A stretch of 64,000 nucleotides of DNA from Hafnia paralvei ATCC 29927 (GCF_001655005.1 NZ_LXET01000007.1:1-64000); one strand, 5' to 3'; numbered from the stretch's first letter, positions 18,198-27,184 are shown. Notes: generated by a model from the sequence alone, not told the origin. A program made the numbers and translations.

Positions 18198-18626
18198 ATG
18201 TGGTATCAGCACACTATTGTTTTGCATGCAAAACCGCGTGGTTTCCATCTGGTCACCGATGAAATTATCGAAAAACTTCCACAGTTAGCCTCTGTCAACG
18301 TGGGAATATTGCATCTGCTGCTACAGCACACCTCCGCGTCGTTAACCCTCAATGAAAACTGTGATCCCACTGTCCGTGACGATATGGAACGTCATTTTAT
18401 GCGTACGGTATCCGAAGATGCTCCCTACGAGCATGACTATGAAGGCGCTGATGATATGCCTGCGCACATCAAGTCATCGCTGCTTGGCACGACGTTAACG
18501 TTGCCAATATGCAAGGGAAAACTACAGTTGGGAACCTGGCAGGGTATATGGTTCGGCGAACACCGCGTGCACGGCGGTAGCCGTCGGATCGTCGCAACTA
18601 TACAAGGGGATATTGTTCATGAATAA
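18198..18626 (+). CDS. yjbQ: YjbQ family protein (UPF0047)
   Basis: Small conserved protein, 142 aa (E. coli YjbQ 138). Family core LHLLLQHTSASLTLNEN (about 40-56), then HDYEGADDMPAHIKSS (about 79-94) and a C-terminal WQGIWFGEHR with conserved His. Members form trimers with a metal/anion site, and a weak thiamine-phosphate synthase activity has been reported. The true role is open. Operon with yjbR (8-base overlap), just as in E. coli, where both also precede uvrA. Confidence 0.92.
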   Translation: MWYQHTIVLHAKPRGFHLVTDEIIEKLPQLASVNVGILHLLLQHTSASLTLNENCDPTVRDDMERHFMRTVSEDAPYEHDYEGADDMPAHIKSSLLGTTLTLPICKGKLQLGTWQGIWFGEHRVHGGSRRIVATIQGDIVHE

Positions 18627-18966
18627 TTCGGCGTTTCTGCAATACTGCATGGCGAAACCTGGGGCAGAGCAAAGCGTTCAAAATCGCTGGCGTGCCAATC
18701 AGGTAAAAGTGGGCGGTGTTATGTTTGCGATGGTTGATCATATTGAAGGACGTCCTGCCGTCGCACTAAAAATGAGCTGCGAGCAGGCCGCGCAACTGCG
18801 CAGCGAACATAAAGATATTGTACCCAGCCCTAATCTGAATAAAGCCCACTGGAGCACTATCTTTCTTGATGGAACGCTCAATGATTCATTGCTCTATAAG
18901 CTAGTAGACGGCTCTTACTCATTGGCGCTTAACCATGTTGGTGAGCAAACCCGCCAAGGGCTTTAG
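18619..18966 (+). CDS. yjbR: YjbR family protein (MmcQ/YjbR-like)
   Basis: 115-aa protein of the MmcQ/YjbR family with a CyaY-like DNA-binding-type fold. Conserved pieces: MAKPGAEQ near 12, MFAMVDHIEGRPAVALKM near 35, and a C-terminal KAHWSTIFLDGTL. A TTG at 18613 would add two residues. The ATG at 18619 is favoured because AAGGGGA lies 9-15 bases upstream. It overlaps the yjbQ end. Function unknown. Confidence 0.9.
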   Translation: MNNSAFLQYCMAKPGAEQSVQNRWRANQVKVGGVMFAMVDHIEGRPAVALKMSCEQAAQLRSEHKDIVPSPNLNKAHWSTIFLDGTLNDSLLYKLVDGSYSLALNHVGEQTRQGL

Positions 18967-19008
18967 TCTTTATTTTTCCAGTTAGCGGATATCGAATGTC
19001 AAAATATA

Positions 19009-19041
19009 AAACACCCCGATGGTGATGCCATCGGGGTGTTT
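19009..19041. terminator. Bidirectional terminator between yjbR and uvrA
   Basis: AAACACCCCGATGG (19009-19022), loop TGATG, CCATCGGGGTGTTT (19028-19041): a perfect 14-bp stem with A-rich and T-rich flanks that can serve both convergent units. Confidence 0.92.
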
Positions 19042-19065
19042 GGCTTATGGTGTCATCGGTAGGGA

Positions 19066-21897
19066 TTATTTCTTTTTCAGCAATGGCTTCAAGAATCTGG
19101 CGGTATGTGATTGCTCACATTCAGCCACCGTTTCCGGTGTGCCGGACACCAGTATCTGCCCGCCGCCGCCGCCGCCTTCTGGACCTAAATCGACGATCCA
19201 ATCCGCCGTTTTAATCACATCCAGATTATGCTCAATGACCACAATCGTATTGCCCTGATCGCGTAACTGATGCAATACCGCCAGCAACTGCTGAATATCG
19301 GCAAAATGCAGGCCCGTGGTAGGTTCATCCAGAATATACAGCGTTTGCCCAGTACCACGTTTCGACAGCTCACGAGAGAGTTTTACGCGCTGAGCCTCAC
19401 CACCAGATAGCGTTGTGGCCGACTGACCTAAACGTATATAAGACAGACCTACATCGATCAGCGTCTGTAGTTTTCGCGCCAATGCGGGAACGGCATCAAA
19501 GAATTCACGAGCTTCTTCAATGGTCATATCCAACACTTCATGGATGCTCTTGCCTTTGTACTTGATCTCCAGCGTCTCTCGGTTGTAGCGCTTACCTTTA
19601 CACTGGTCACAAGGCACATAAATATCCGGCAGGAAGTGCATCTCGACTTTAATAACGCCATCGCCCTGACAGGCCTCACAGCGACCGCCTTTTACGTTAA
19701 AGCTAAAACGGCCGGGATTATAACCACGAGCACGTGACTCCGGCACACCGGCAAACAGTTCACGTACTGGCGTAAAGATACCGGTGTACGTTGCTGGGTT
19801 CGAGCGCGGAGTTCTACCGATAGGGCTTTGGTCAATATCGATAACTTTATCGAAATGTTCCATGCCTTCTACCGCACGATAAGGCGCAGGTTCAGACAGC
19901 GTAGCGCCGTTTAACTGGCGCTGCGCAATCGGGAATAACGTGTCGTTGATAAGCGTTGATTTACCCGAACCGGAAACACCGGTTATGCAGGTAAAAAGAC
20001 CGACCGGAAGTGTCAGCGTGACGTCTTTCAAGTTGTTCCCGCTGGCGCCAATAAGCTTCAGCACTTTGGTGGCATCCGCAGGTACGCGCTCGGAAGGAAC
20101 CGCGATCTCACGTTTGCCGCTTAAGAACTGACCGGTCAACGACTCTGGCACCGCCATGATTTCGTCAACCGAACCTTGGGCAACGACCTCACCACCGTGA
20201 ACCCCCGCGCCAGGGCCGATATCAATCACATAATCGGCGGCACGAATGGCATCTTCATCATGTTCTACAACGATGACGGTGTTACCTAAATTACGCAGAT
20301 GGACTAGCGTTTCCAACAGGCGTTCGTTATCGCGTTGGTGCAGGCCAATAGAGGGTTCATCCAGCACGTACATAACGCCCACTAATCCGGCACCAATCTG
20401 GCTTGCTAAGCGAATACGCTGAGCTTCACCGCCGGAGAGCGTTTCTGCTGAGCGAGATAGGCTTAGATAGTTCAGTCCGACGTTGACCAAGAATTTTAGG
20501 CGGTCGCCGATCTCTTTCAGGATCTTCTCGGCAATTTGCGCGCGTTGACCCTGTAATTTGATATCACGGAAAAACTCCAGCGCGTTGCCAATGCTCAGAT
20601 CGGAAATCTCTGGCAGCGTAGTGTTCTCCACAAAGACGTGGCGAGCCTCTTCGCGTAAGCGAGTGCCGTGGCACGAAGCACAGGAGCGGTTGCTGATAAA
20701 CTTCGATAGCTCTTCGCGTACGGCAGAAGATTCCGTTTCCTTGTAGCGACGCTCCATATTGTGCAGTACACCTTCAAACGGGTGGTTACGCACTGTAATA
20801 TCGCCACGGTCGTTGATGTACTTGAATTCAATCGATTCTTTGCCTGAACCATACAACACGGCTTTCTGTGTTTTGGCATCCAAACTCTCGAATGGGGATT
20901 CCACATCAAAATGATAATGGTCGGCTAAAGACTTCAGCATCTGGAAATAGTAGAAGTTACGACGATCCCAACCGCGAATAGCGCCACCGGCTAAAGAAAG
21001 CTCAGCGTTTTGTACCACACGATCCGGATCGAAATACTGCTGAACACCCAAGCCGTCACAGGTTGGACAGGCGCCGGCCGGGTTGTTGAAGGAGAACAAA
21101 CGTGGCTCAAGTTCACGCATGCTGTAGCCGCATATTGGGCAGGCAAAGTTAGCCGAAAACAGCAGTTCGGGTGCTTTGCTGTCGTCCATATCGGCAACAA
21201 TCGCACTACCACCGGAAAGCTCTAATGCAGTTTCAAATGATTCTGCTAAGCGTTGCGCCATATCTTCACGCACTTTGAAGCGGTCAACGACAACTTCAAT
21301 GCTATGTTTCTTTTGCAGCTCTAGTTTTGGTGGATCGGAAAGATCGCAAACTTCACCGTCTATACGTGCGCGGATGTAGCCCTGCGCGGCCAGATTTTCC
21401 AGTGTTTTGGTGTGCTCGCCTTTACGATCTTTCACGATCGGCGCTAACAGCATCAGACGTTTGCCTTCTGGCTGTGTTAATACGTTATCCACCATCTGGC
21501 TGACGGTTTGCGCCGCTAATGGAACATCGTGATCCGGACAGCGTGGCTCGCCAACGCGAGCAAACAGCAAACGTAAATAGTCGTGGATCTCGGTGATCGT
21601 CCCTACGGTAGAGCGCGGGTTATGCGACGTAGATTTCTGTTCGATGGAAATCGCCGGAGACAGACCTTCAATGTGGTCAACATCCGGTTTTTCCATTAAC
21701 GAAAGAAACTGGCGTGCATAGGCCGACAGCGATTCTACGTAGCGGCGCTGGCCTTCGGCGTAGAGCGTATCAAACGCTAAAGAAGACTTACCTGAGCCTG
21801 ATAATCCGGTGACGACAATCAGCTTATCGCGTGGAATGGTCAGATTGATATTTTTCAGGTTGTGGGTGCGAGCACCCCGTATTTCTATTTTATCCAT
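19066..21897 (-). CDS. uvrA: Excinuclease ABC subunit A (UvrA)
   Basis: Damage-recognition ATPase of nucleotide excision repair, 943 aa, with two ABC modules. First Walker A GLSGSGKSS (about 31-39), zinc site CPIC...CPTC (about 253-283), ABC signature LSGGEAQRIRLASQ (about 488), second Walker A GVSGSGKST (about 640), zinc finger CEAC...CDQC (about 740-765), second signature LSGGEAQRVKLSREL. The frame stays open 102 codons further upstream (to 22203). I place the start at 21897 because the protein then begins MDKIEIRGARTHNLKNI as in E. coli, a GGGAAG lies upstream, and the extension would run through the LexA box. Divergent from ssb; SOS controlled. Confidence 0.97.
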   Translation of the reverse strand: MDKIEIRGARTHNLKNINLTIPRDKLIVVTGLSGSGKSSLAFDTLYAEGQRRYVESLSAYARQFLSLMEKPDVDHIEGLSPAISIEQKSTSHNPRSTVGTITEIHDYLRLLFARVGEPRCPDHDVPLAAQTVSQMVDNVLTQPEGKRLMLLAPIVKDRKGEHTKTLENLAAQGYIRARIDGEVCDLSDPPKLELQKKHSIEVVVDRFKVREDMAQRLAESFETALELSGGSAIVADMDDSKAPELLFSANFACPICGYSMRELEPRLFSFNNPAGACPTCDGLGVQQYFDPDRVVQNAELSLAGGAIRGWDRRNFYYFQMLKSLADHYHFDVESPFESLDAKTQKAVLYGSGKESIEFKYINDRGDITVRNHPFEGVLHNMERRYKETESSAVREELSKFISNRSCASCHGTRLREEARHVFVENTTLPEISDLSIGNALEFFRDIKLQGQRAQIAEKILKEIGDRLKFLVNVGLNYLSLSRSAETLSGGEAQRIRLASQIGAGLVGVMYVLDEPSIGLHQRDNERLLETLVHLRNLGNTVIVVEHDEDAIRAADYVIDIGPGAGVHGGEVVAQGSVDEIMAVPESLTGQFLSGKREIAVPSERVPADATKVLKLIGASGNNLKDVTLTLPVGLFTCITGVSGSGKSTLINDTLFPIAQRQLNGATLSEPAPYRAVEGMEHFDKVIDIDQSPIGRTPRSNPATYTGIFTPVRELFAGVPESRARGYNPGRFSFNVKGGRCEACQGDGVIKVEMHFLPDIYVPCDQCKGKRYNRETLEIKYKGKSIHEVLDMTIEEAREFFDAVPALARKLQTLIDVGLSYIRLGQSATTLSGGEAQRVKLSRELSKRGTGQTLYILDEPTTGLHFADIQQLLAVLHQLRDQGNTIVVIEHNLDVIKTADWIVDLGPEGGGGGGQILVSGTPETVAECEQSHTARFLKPLLKKK

Positions 21898-22430
21898 TAA
21901 CGACTTCCCGGATGAAGAACCCATCTCATTAGGCTTATCTGCGGTGCATTTCTGCCCATTCGCACTGATTGCGGTATAGGGAAATGCCCACAGAGCACCC
22001 ATTGGGATAGGCTCTGGATAATCTTGAACACCGTCGGGTTTCCCAGCGAAAAAAACGCAATGTTTCCAGTACTGGTGCGGCCTGCTGGAGATTTTTAGCG
22101 AATTTGGCTGTACGCAACGATGCTTGAAACGATCAATTATGGCACAATAAAACCTGAATGAATATCCAGTATATGAATGCAAAATTGTTCTAAGCTTAAA
22201 CAATTGAGGAATCTACTTCACAGAAGCGAACAGTGGTGCCGTTAGGCCACTGGCGTGTTAGAATTAACGGTTTAGACTACACCCGCCATACTTGAAGCTG
22301 CAGTCGCGTTATTCGGCGAGGCCTTGCCCGATTGGGCCCGTGTAAGCGCTGTATAAAAGGGGTAGACCTTTTGTGATGCGGCTACAATTGTCGTGGGTAT
22401 GTACAAATTTACTTCATCAGGAGAATCGAA
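21898..22430. other. uvrA-ssb divergent intergenic region
   Basis: A 533-bp shared control region. It contains the LexA box at 22154-22169 and, nearer ssb, a stretch (22278-22317) that begins like the dispersed palindromic repeat: CACCCGCCATACTTGAAGCTGC. The sequence from there to ssb has no clear ORF. The ssb ribosome binding site AGGAGA sits just before its ATG. The uvrA-side 250 bases are an open frame in the uvrA direction, but I see no sign that they are translated. Confidence 0.6.
22154..22169. promoter_or_regulatory. LexA box (SOS operator) for uvrA and ssb
   Basis: CTG-AATGAATATC-CAG matches the CTG-N10-CAG LexA consensus and differs by one base from the E. coli uvrA-ssb box on the same strand. 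It should repress uvrA, and part of ssb transcription, until DNA damage. Confidence 0.92.
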
Positions 22431-22970
22431 ATGGCCAGCAGAGGCGTTAACAAAGTGATTCTTGTCGGGAATCTGGGTCAAGATCCAGAAGTCCGTTATA
22501 TGCCGAATGGTGGTGCTGTAGCCAATATTACTCTGGCCACCTCCGAGACTTGGCGCGACAAGCAAACCGGCGAACAGAAAGAAAAAACTGAATGGCACCG
22601 TGTAGTGCTGTTTGGCAAGCTGGCAGAGGTTGCAGGTGAATATCTGCGTAAAGGTTCTCAGGTTTATATCGAAGGCGCGCTACAGACGCGCAAATGGACC
22701 GATCAGGCGGGCGTTGAAAAATACACCACTGAGATTGTTGTAAACGTTGGCGGCACCATGCAGATGCTGGGTGGACGTCAAGGTGGCGGTGCGCCTATGG
22801 GCGGCGGTCAGGCACAGGGTCAGCAGGGCGGTTGGGGTCAACCTCAGCAGCCACAGGGTAATCAGTTCAGCGGCGGCTCACAGCCAGCGGCTCGCCCTCA
22901 GAGTGCTCCAGCAGCTCAGCCACAAAGCAATGAACCGCCAATGGATTTCGATGACGATATTCCATTCTGA
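22431..22970 (+). CDS. ssb: Single-stranded DNA-binding protein
   Basis: Essential tetrameric ssDNA-binding protein, 179 aa (E. coli 178). N-terminal OB fold (about 1-112) beginning MASRGVNKVILVGNLGQDPEVR, then a Gly/Gln/Pro-rich flexible linker (about 113-168), and the acidic interaction tail MDFDDDIPF that recruits repair and replication partners. Ribosome binding site CAGGAGA. Divergent from uvrA over a LexA box. A strongly structured RNA element follows. Confidence 0.98.
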   Translation: MASRGVNKVILVGNLGQDPEVRYMPNGGAVANITLATSETWRDKQTGEQKEKTEWHRVVLFGKLAEVAGEYLRKGSQVYIEGALQTRKWTDQAGVEKYTTEIVVNVGGTMQMLGGRQGGGAPMGGGQAQGQQGGWGQPQQPQGNQFSGGSQPAARPQSAPAAQPQSNEPPMDFDDDIPF

Positions 22971-22994
22971 TTTCTATTAAAGAAATCAACCCAT

Positions 22995-23155
22995 AGCCCT
23001 GCACTGCGTAACATCGTTCACTTAAGCTCGATTTTAGGGGGAGCACACCGATGGGGTCGTAGCGGCGTAAGCCGCCGGAGCGCCCCACGGTGTGGTAGAC
23101 CCGTGTATCTCGATCTCTTAAACGAACGGCGTTACTGCAGTGCGGGGCTTTTTTT
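22995..23155 (+). ncRNA. Long structured RNA element with terminal T-run, downstream of ssb
   Basis: About 160 bases fold into nested helices. Outer arm AGCCCTGCACTGC (22995-23007) pairs with GCAGTGCGGGGCT (23137-23149); then GTAAC/GTTAC, CGTTC/GAACG and TTAAG/CTTAA continue the long stem. Inside, CACACCG (23044-23050) pairs with CGGTGTG (23088-23094), TGGGG with CCCCA, and GCGGC with GCCGC around a GTAA (GNRA-type) tetraloop at 23067-23070. It ends in seven T residues. It may be an unusually elaborate ssb terminator or an independent small RNA. I do not recognise a named family. Helices are read from sequence; function is not. Confidence 0.55.
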
Positions 23156-23211
23156 GATAAAAAATAAATCAATGTCAGACTGGTTTTAATCTGTATCTGG
23201 GGACAAATGCA

Positions 23212-23541
23212 GTGATTAGACGTATATCTTGGATTGCTGGGGCGGGAGCATGGCTGCTGCCATTGGTATTATTGCTATGGCAATGGTTGACGGAAGGGCA
23301 GAACCAAGCCGCTTTGTCGCCAGAAGCGTATAACGCATGGAAAATGTCGGTACTATTCGCCGATTTTAGCTTTGCTGGTGCGCTGTCATTGTTTGCCGTG
23401 TTGCTAGGGGCAATGGCGCTGGCTAAAACCCAAGAAAATGAAATCCTTCATCCGGGCAAGCGTATGCTTGAATTGCTGATTTTGGCTCTGCCTATGATGC
23501 TATGCCTGTTCATTATGGGGATACTGCTGGTTCACGGCTGA
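23212..23541 (+). CDS. Small hypothetical inner-membrane protein
   Basis: A 109-aa protein starting at a GTG with GGGGACA eight or so bases upstream. Three hydrophobic segments can be seen (about 8-26, 47-68 and 86-107) separated by short polar loops (WLTEGQNQAALSPEAYNAWK and KTQENEILHPGKR). The strong hydrophobic pattern and a plausible ribosome binding site support a real gene. I do not recognise the family. It lies between the structured RNA and the convergent ygeV gene, in the place where E. coli has the unrelated yjcB. Confidence 0.6.
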   Translation: MIRRISWIAGAGAWLLPLVLLLWQWLTEGQNQAALSPEAYNAWKMSVLFADFSFAGALSLFAVLLGAMALAKTQENEILHPGKRMLELLILALPMMLCLFIMGILLVHG

Positions 23542-23627
23542 AAACATTTCACCTTTGTCCCGTACATGCCAGCATGCGTGTACAAGCATCTATCCCATCG
23601 ACCTAGATTTTATACAGAGGTGTGCGG

Positions 23628-25406
23628 TTATAGCGACGTCAGCTCGTATTTTTTTATTTTCCGGTACAGCGTCGCTATACCAATTCCAAGTTCATCAGCA
23701 GCCTGTTTTTTATTATTGTGGCGACTGAGTGCCTCGCGAATCATTTGCCGTTCCATATCTTCTAGCCCCGTGGCTCCGTGTTCTTCGCATGCTGCTGCGC
23801 TTTGGTAAGGAATATCTTCACGATAAGTACGGGTAACTTGCCCGTTGACCAAATTAGGTGGCAGTAGTGAGATATCAATCACCTCGCCGCTTGGCACCAC
23901 GTTAATCAAATATTCCATTAGGTTACTTAACTCACGTACGTTGCCTGGCCAGCGATATAATTTCAGCAGCGACATGACTTCAGGCGCCATGCCTGGGTAA
24001 ACAATACCAATACGCTTAGTATGTAAATTAAGGAAATAATGAGCCAGTAGCTCAATATCGCCCTGACGTTCGCGCAGGGGGGGCAAAGTCATTGGAATGA
24101 CATTTAATCGGTAATAAAGGTCTTCGCGAAATTTACCGTCGGCAATGTATTGCTCAAGATTCTGGTTAGTGGCGGAAATAATCCTGATATCAACAGAGAT
24201 CGGTTTACTTGAGCCAATTGGCTGTACTTCTCGAGATTCGATCGCGCGTAGTAGTTTAGCCTGCAAGGTCAGTGGCATATCCCCTATTTCATCTAAGAAT
24301 AGGGTTCCGTTATTGGCTGCTTGAATTAGCCCTATTTTGCCGTTTGCTGAAGCTCCAGTGAATGCGCCTTTCACATAGCCAAATAGTTCACTTTCTAAGA
24401 GTTGATCCGGAATTGCTGCGCAGTTAATAGCGATGAAGGGTTTATTATTTCGATCGCTTAATTGATGAATTGCTCGGGCGACAACTTCCTTACCGGTACC
24501 ACTCTCTCCAACAATGAGAATGCTGGATGGGCTAGGGGCTACACGAGTAATCAGGCGTTTTAAAATTCGAATTGGGCGGCATTCACCCACTAAATGTTCA
24601 ATACGCGGATCATCAGGATTGAAATCAACATTCATCGGAGAATGAGACTGATGAAATGCCATTAAAAATAGCTGGTGGTCTTGAATGTCATGTAGCTGAC
24701 CAATAATCAGTTCTTGTTGTTCATCGAATGAAATAATATGTTGCAAATGTCCACTGGTATAATTTTGTTGGAAAGTCAGTGGCCTGATATTAAATGTTTT
24801 TCCAATAATTTGTTCTTGTGTGGCATTGAGTTGTTTCAATGCAGTTGGGTTGGCAAATTTAGCTTTGTTTTCATTATCAATGACCAATACGCCTTGATCC
24901 ATATTTTCAATCAGGCTCATCAGAATTTTATTTATCCCATCACTTCCTCCTTGGTTTTCTAATAGTTTAGAAACAAATAGGTTGGATATATGACGAACAT
25001 AATCTGAGAACTCATGGATGTTATCTTTAATTCTTTCTTGTTGTTCTGGAGTAAATGCCACCAGGCTGATCACGCCAATACATGCGTTTTGAAAAATAAT
25101 AGGAATGCCAAGGAAAGCTTTTTCTTTGCAGCTATCTTTACTCGTGCAGCCTTCGCAGACAGGATCGAATCTAGAATGGATGACAACTTTTTCTTGCTTA
25201 GTATCAAGTACATATCTAAGTAGTCTTGAGTTGCTGTTCAGCTTGCGGCCAAAAAATTTCCCGTAGGGCCCTGTCCCTGAGACTCTCGTCATGTTGGCAT
25301 CAACGATCTCAACTTCCAGCTGTAAGACGCTGGCGAGCATTTTGGTGAAACGTAAGATCGTGGGCTGAATTTGCATCAATATAGACTGAGAGTTTACGGG
25401 TGTCAT
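23628..25406 (-). CDS. ygeV: Sigma-54-dependent regulator of urate/purine catabolism (YgeV/UacR)
   Basis: A 592-aa enhancer-binding protein, identical in length to E. coli YgeV (UacR), which has been linked to urate-pathway control. N-terminal sensor region (about 1-150) with a cysteine set C84, C87, C93 and C109 (CEGCTSKDSC), a PAS-like domain (about 160-245), and an AAA+ domain with Walker A VGESGTGKE (K306), the sigma-54-contact loop GAFTGA (347-352) and Walker B LDEIGD (371-376). A Fis-type HTH forms the C-terminus (NNKKQAADELGIGIATLYRKIKKYEL). Divergent from ygeW across a 511-bp control region. It most likely activates the sigma-54 promoters found before ygeW and ygfK. Confidence 0.93.
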   Translation of the reverse strand: MTPVNSQSILMQIQPTILRFTKMLASVLQLEVEIVDANMTRVSGTGPYGKFFGRKLNSNSRLLRYVLDTKQEKVVIHSRFDPVCEGCTSKDSCKEKAFLGIPIIFQNACIGVISLVAFTPEQQERIKDNIHEFSDYVRHISNLFVSKLLENQGGSDGINKILMSLIENMDQGVLVIDNENKAKFANPTALKQLNATQEQIIGKTFNIRPLTFQQNYTSGHLQHIISFDEQQELIIGQLHDIQDHQLFLMAFHQSHSPMNVDFNPDDPRIEHLVGECRPIRILKRLITRVAPSPSSILIVGESGTGKEVVARAIHQLSDRNNKPFIAINCAAIPDQLLESELFGYVKGAFTGASANGKIGLIQAANNGTLFLDEIGDMPLTLQAKLLRAIESREVQPIGSSKPISVDIRIISATNQNLEQYIADGKFREDLYYRLNVIPMTLPPLRERQGDIELLAHYFLNLHTKRIGIVYPGMAPEVMSLLKLYRWPGNVRELSNLMEYLINVVPSGEVIDISLLPPNLVNGQVTRTYREDIPYQSAAACEEHGATGLEDMERQMIREALSRHNNKKQAADELGIGIATLYRKIKKYELTSL

Positions 25407-25567
25407 AATCGGAACCTTTCTCTAACGCTACAACTGCACGCGTTTATAGTTATCGGGAATTATGTCCTTTCAACTTACGATAATACATGAATACAGTAGG
25501 GGGATTGATAAACATCAATCGTCTTTTGTTAAGTTGGATAAGTTTCTGCAGCGCGCATCACACTTTA

Positions 25568-25582
25568 TTATCAAATTGATAA
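25568..25582. promoter_or_regulatory. Candidate upstream activator site (TTATCAA-A-TTGATAA) for ygeW
   Basis: Perfect palindrome TTATCAAATTGATAA, 214 bases upstream of the -24 element before ygeW. A near copy, TTATCAAACTGATAT, occurs at 35377 upstream of the ygfK sigma-54 promoter. Position and pairing suit an enhancer-binding protein site; assignment to YgeV is inference. Confidence 0.55.
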
Positions 25583-25795
25583 GAATGGCGCTTTTCTTAT
25601 CATTCTGGTTTGTATCAATGGAAAAAATACCGTTTTTAATTCAAGTGGTGAAGGGGAAAAATACGATTGCTTCTTAGTTAGTCTTGTAACTATTCCTGTT
25701 GTGTGAGGTTACTTTCTCGATTTCATAATAAATAGTGCGGCTTAGCTCACATTATTTAGTCTATTTATCTCTTTGTGCCTTATCTAAATACAGTT

Positions 25796-25811
25796 TGGCA
25801 TAGTTATTGTT
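25796..25811 (+). promoter_or_regulatory. Sigma-54 promoter of ygeW
   Basis: TGGCATA-GTTA-TTGTT fits the -24/-12 consensus TGGCACG-N4-TTGCA with conserved TGGCA and TTG and correct spacing. Only the -12 C is T. It lies about 107 bases before the ygeW start, next to a sigma-54 regulator gene. Confidence 0.7.
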
Positions 25812-25917
25812 TAAGAGTTAACAGTCGCTGTTATTGATGCACGCATAAATTCTGCCTCACGTGCGTTGTAGCAGATTAAATCCAAACGCCAATCACTTAC
25901 TATTGTAGGGCCATGAG

Positions 25918-27105
25918 ATGAGAACAGTTAACGAATTAATTAAGGATATCAACGCGCTTAAGTCGAATCTGCATGAAAAAGATTTTCTGCTGACCTGGGA
26001 GCAAAGCCCAGAGGAGCTGAAACTGGTTCTGGATCTGGCCGAAGCATTAAAAACCATGCGTGCAGAAAACATTGCAACCAAGATTTTCAATAGTGGTCTT
26101 GGCATTTCCGTTTTCCGCGATAACTCAACACGTACCCGTTTCTCCTATGCTTCAGCACTTAACTTGCTGGGTTTAACGCAACAAGATTTGGATGAGGGAA
26201 AATCACAAATTGCTCATGGCGAAACCGTGCGTGAAACTGCAAATATGATCTCCTTCTGCGCCGATGCTATTGGTATTCGTGATGACATGTATCTGGGGGC
26301 GGGTAACGCTTATATGCGTGAAGTTGGCGCTGCACTGGATGAAGGCTACGAGCAAGGCGTACTGCCGCAGCGTCCAGCGTTGGTTAACTTGCAATGTGAT
26401 ATCGACCACCCAACGCAGTCAATGGCCGATTTGGCTTGGTTGCAGGAACATTTTGGTAGTCTCGAAAATCTGAAAGGCAAAAAAATTGCGATGACTTGGG
26501 CGTATTCACCAAGCTATGGCAAACCACTTTCTGTACCACAGGGCATTATCGGCCTGATGACGCGTTTTGGTATGGATGTCACGCTGGCTCATCCTGAAGG
26601 TTACGACCTGATCCCTGACGTTGTCGCTGTTGCAAAACAGAACGCAGAATCTTCTGGCGGTAGCTTCCGTCAGGTGAACTCAATGGCAGAAGCTTTCAAA
26701 GATGCAGATATTGTTTATCCGAAGTCTTGGGCACCTTACAAAGTGATGGAAGAGCGTACTGAACTGCTGCGCGCCAACGATCATGATGGTCTCAAAGCGT
26801 TGGAGAAACAGTGCTTAGCCGAGAACGCTAAACATAAAGATTGGCACTGCACCGAAGAAATGATGAAGCATACCAAAGGCGGTGAAGCGCTTTATATGCA
26901 CTGTCTGCCTGCGGATATCTCCGGCGTGTCTTGTAAAGAGGGCGAAGTGACTGAAGGCGTATTCGAAAAATATCGCATCGCTACTTACAAAGAAGCTAGC
27001 TGGAAGCCATACATCATCGCGGCCATGATCGTGGCGCGTAAATTCTCTAAACCGGGTCTGGTTTTAGAACAATTGCTGAAAGAAGCGCAAAAGCGCATCA
27101 AGTAA
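25918..27105 (+). CDS. ygeW: Knotted carbamoyltransferase YgeW
   Basis: Member of the aspartate/ornithine carbamoyltransferase superfamily, 395 aa (E. coli YgeW 396). The carbamoyl-phosphate loop STRTR is at 70-74 in VFRDNSTRTRFSY. Further marks are DIDHPTQSMADL and the C-terminal HCLPADISG. E. coli YgeW has a trefoil-knot fold and no activity with ornithine or aspartate. In urate-degrading gut bacteria it is thought to work on a ureido compound made in this pathway and to release carbamoyl phosphate for YqeA. First gene of ygeW-ygeX-ygeY behind a sigma-54 promoter. The ribosome binding site is weak (TAGGG). Confidence 0.94.
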   Translation: MRTVNELIKDINALKSNLHEKDFLLTWEQSPEELKLVLDLAEALKTMRAENIATKIFNSGLGISVFRDNSTRTRFSYASALNLLGLTQQDLDEGKSQIAHGETVRETANMISFCADAIGIRDDMYLGAGNAYMREVGAALDEGYEQGVLPQRPALVNLQCDIDHPTQSMADLAWLQEHFGSLENLKGKKIAMTWAYSPSYGKPLSVPQGIIGLMTRFGMDVTLAHPEGYDLIPDVVAVAKQNAESSGGSFRQVNSMAEAFKDADIVYPKSWAPYKVMEERTELLRANDHDGLKALEKQCLAENAKHKDWHCTEEMMKHTKGGEALYMHCLPADISGVSCKEGEVTEGVFEKYRIATYKEASWKPYIIAAMIVARKFSKPGLVLEQLLKEAQKRIK

Positions 27106-27116
27106 GGCTGTCTGCA

Positions 27117-27161
27117 CCGGCGCATCGGGCGATGCGTCGGTATTTCCGCCGCGTAGGCGGA
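27117..27161 (+). other. Two adjacent hairpins between ygeW and ygeX
   Basis: CCGGCGCATC (27117-27126) pairs with GATGCGTCGG (27131-27140), one wobble; then TCCGCC (27145-27150) pairs with GGCGGA (27156-27161). No T-run follows. These look like mRNA-stabilising or processing stems in the 79-base gap. Confidence 0.55.
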
Positions 27162-27184
27162 TATTCTCCTGATGAGGATGGGTT

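Larger units (their letters stand above)
25407..25917. other. ygeV-ygeW divergent control region
   Basis: 511 bp, AT-rich. It carries a perfect 15-bp palindrome (25568-25582), another dyad ATTGAT-AAAC-ATCAAT (25504-25519), and a sigma-54 promoter (25796-25811) facing ygeW. No convincing ORF. The ygeV promoter must lie at the left end. The ygeW leader after the promoter is about 95 bases. Confidence 0.6.

Noticed and set aside
21898..22203. 102-codon in-frame N-terminal extension of uvrA
   Set aside because: The extension has no family similarity, would include the LexA box, and the internal ATG at 21897 gives the exact conserved UvrA start with a plausible ribosome binding site.
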